Assembly (NCBI GenBank): GCA_003455235.1
Contig: DMRT01000336.1
Span: 1 to 14,242, forward strand
Length of the DNA stretch: 14,242 nt
Source: Chitinophagaceae bacterium
GTDB taxonomy: Bacteria; Bacteroidota; Bacteroidia; Chitinophagales; Chitinophagaceae
Direction of reading: 5' to 3'
The notes below the pieces were generated by a model that worked only from the letters and a program-made list of their open reading frames with translations, was not told where the DNA came from and ran no database searches. Shown piece by piece: positions 14,063 to 14,242 of the stretch (position 1 is the first letter of the stretch; the number at the start of each line of letters is the position of its first letter). The translations under genes were made by a program, and so were the position numbers.

Positions 14063-14242
14063 TTAATTCAGGGAAGCCTGTACATCCAGGGGAAGGGAGC
14101 CGCTGTAGTCTTTTACCACATTGTACAGGGTATCCCGTTCCACCGGCCGGCGTTTGGCCTGGCTGATCAGCATCACCAGTTCTTCGGTGCTCATGGCGGG
14201 GTTTTGTTCTTCACTGCCGGCCATGCTGTATATTTTTGTGGG
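14063..14242 (-). CDS. C-terminal fragment, probable radical-SAM menaquinone enzyme (MqnE-like)
   Basis: The last 59 codons of a gene entering from the right edge on the minus strand, with stop TAA at 14065-14063. The visible protein starts KIYSMAGSEEQNPAMSTEEL and includes LISQAKRRPVERDTLYN, ending in LPLDVQASLN. The phrase pattern of an acidic MAGxEEQ, a helix, then RxPVERDTLYN resembles the C-terminus of the radical-SAM enzymes of the futalosine menaquinone pathway and the related FO synthases (MqnE, MqnC, CofH types). There a helix followed by P-V-x-R-D-T-x-Y closes the barrel. I favour aminofutalosine synthase (MqnE), but the [4Fe-4S] cysteine motif lies outside the window, so this rests on the tail alone. 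The reading frame itself is clear. Confidence 0.55.
   Translation of the reverse strand, partial: PTKIYSMAGSEEQNPAMSTEELVMLISQAKRRPVERDTLYNVVKDYSGSLPLDVQASLN

Noticed and set aside
1..14242. CRISPR arrays, insertion sequences, phage or defence genes
   Set aside because: No regularly spaced repeats, transposase motifs, integrase-like ORFs or nuclease/helicase defence genes are visible; long ORFs are all envelope or metabolic proteins.

Overview
The window looks like a chromosomal stretch from a member of the Bacteroidota, most likely class Chitinophagia. The evidence is a secreted protein with a CBM9-like region followed by DUF5916, many Sec and lipoprotein signal peptides, start codons in A/T-rich context without clear Shine-Dalgarno sequences, and TAnnTTTG-type -7 promoter elements. 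No taxonomic search was possible, so this is inference from gene content and style. There are no rRNA or tRNA genes, CRISPR arrays, insertion sequences or phage genes that I can see.

Layout. Position 1502 leftward: a DUF5916 outer-membrane-type protein cut by the window edge. From 1503 to 1685 lies a divergent promoter region. At 1686-2902 a multi-pass membrane protein is followed by a small secreted four-cysteine protein. At 2899-3936, converging on that pair, is an MscS-type mechanosensitive channel. At 4058-5245 is a threonine-aldolase-family PLP enzyme with a Tat-like leader. A near-perfect palindrome (5251-5283) separates it from a 905-residue M14 zinc carboxypeptidase with an extra C-terminal domain (5327-8044). 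A tiny lipoprotein (8125-8355) ends in a clear terminator that overlaps the 3' end of a convergent TPR membrane protein (8374-9765). At 9953-10858 is an unrecognised secreted protein, facing a small cysteine-rich lipoprotein (10867-11154).

The right third holds the most interesting items. A 29-codon single-membrane-segment ORF (11322-11411) has its own terminator. A predicted exported protein joins N-terminal TPR-like helices to a Ppx/GppA-type ASKHA domain (11659-13059) and has a good promoter element. A 290-base intergenic region (13060-13349) contains a promoter-like element and a strong terminator about 100 bases apart, which could mark a small RNA. The window closes with a probable lipoprotein (13350-13964), a long terminator hairpin, and the C-terminal 59 residues of a minus-strand gene that resembles a radical-SAM menaquinone (futalosine pathway) enzyme.

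The genes do not form one obvious pathway. Most are envelope proteins in short transcription units of one or two genes, so the region reads as ordinary chromosomal background with a few unusual exported proteins, not as a dedicated mobile or defence system.
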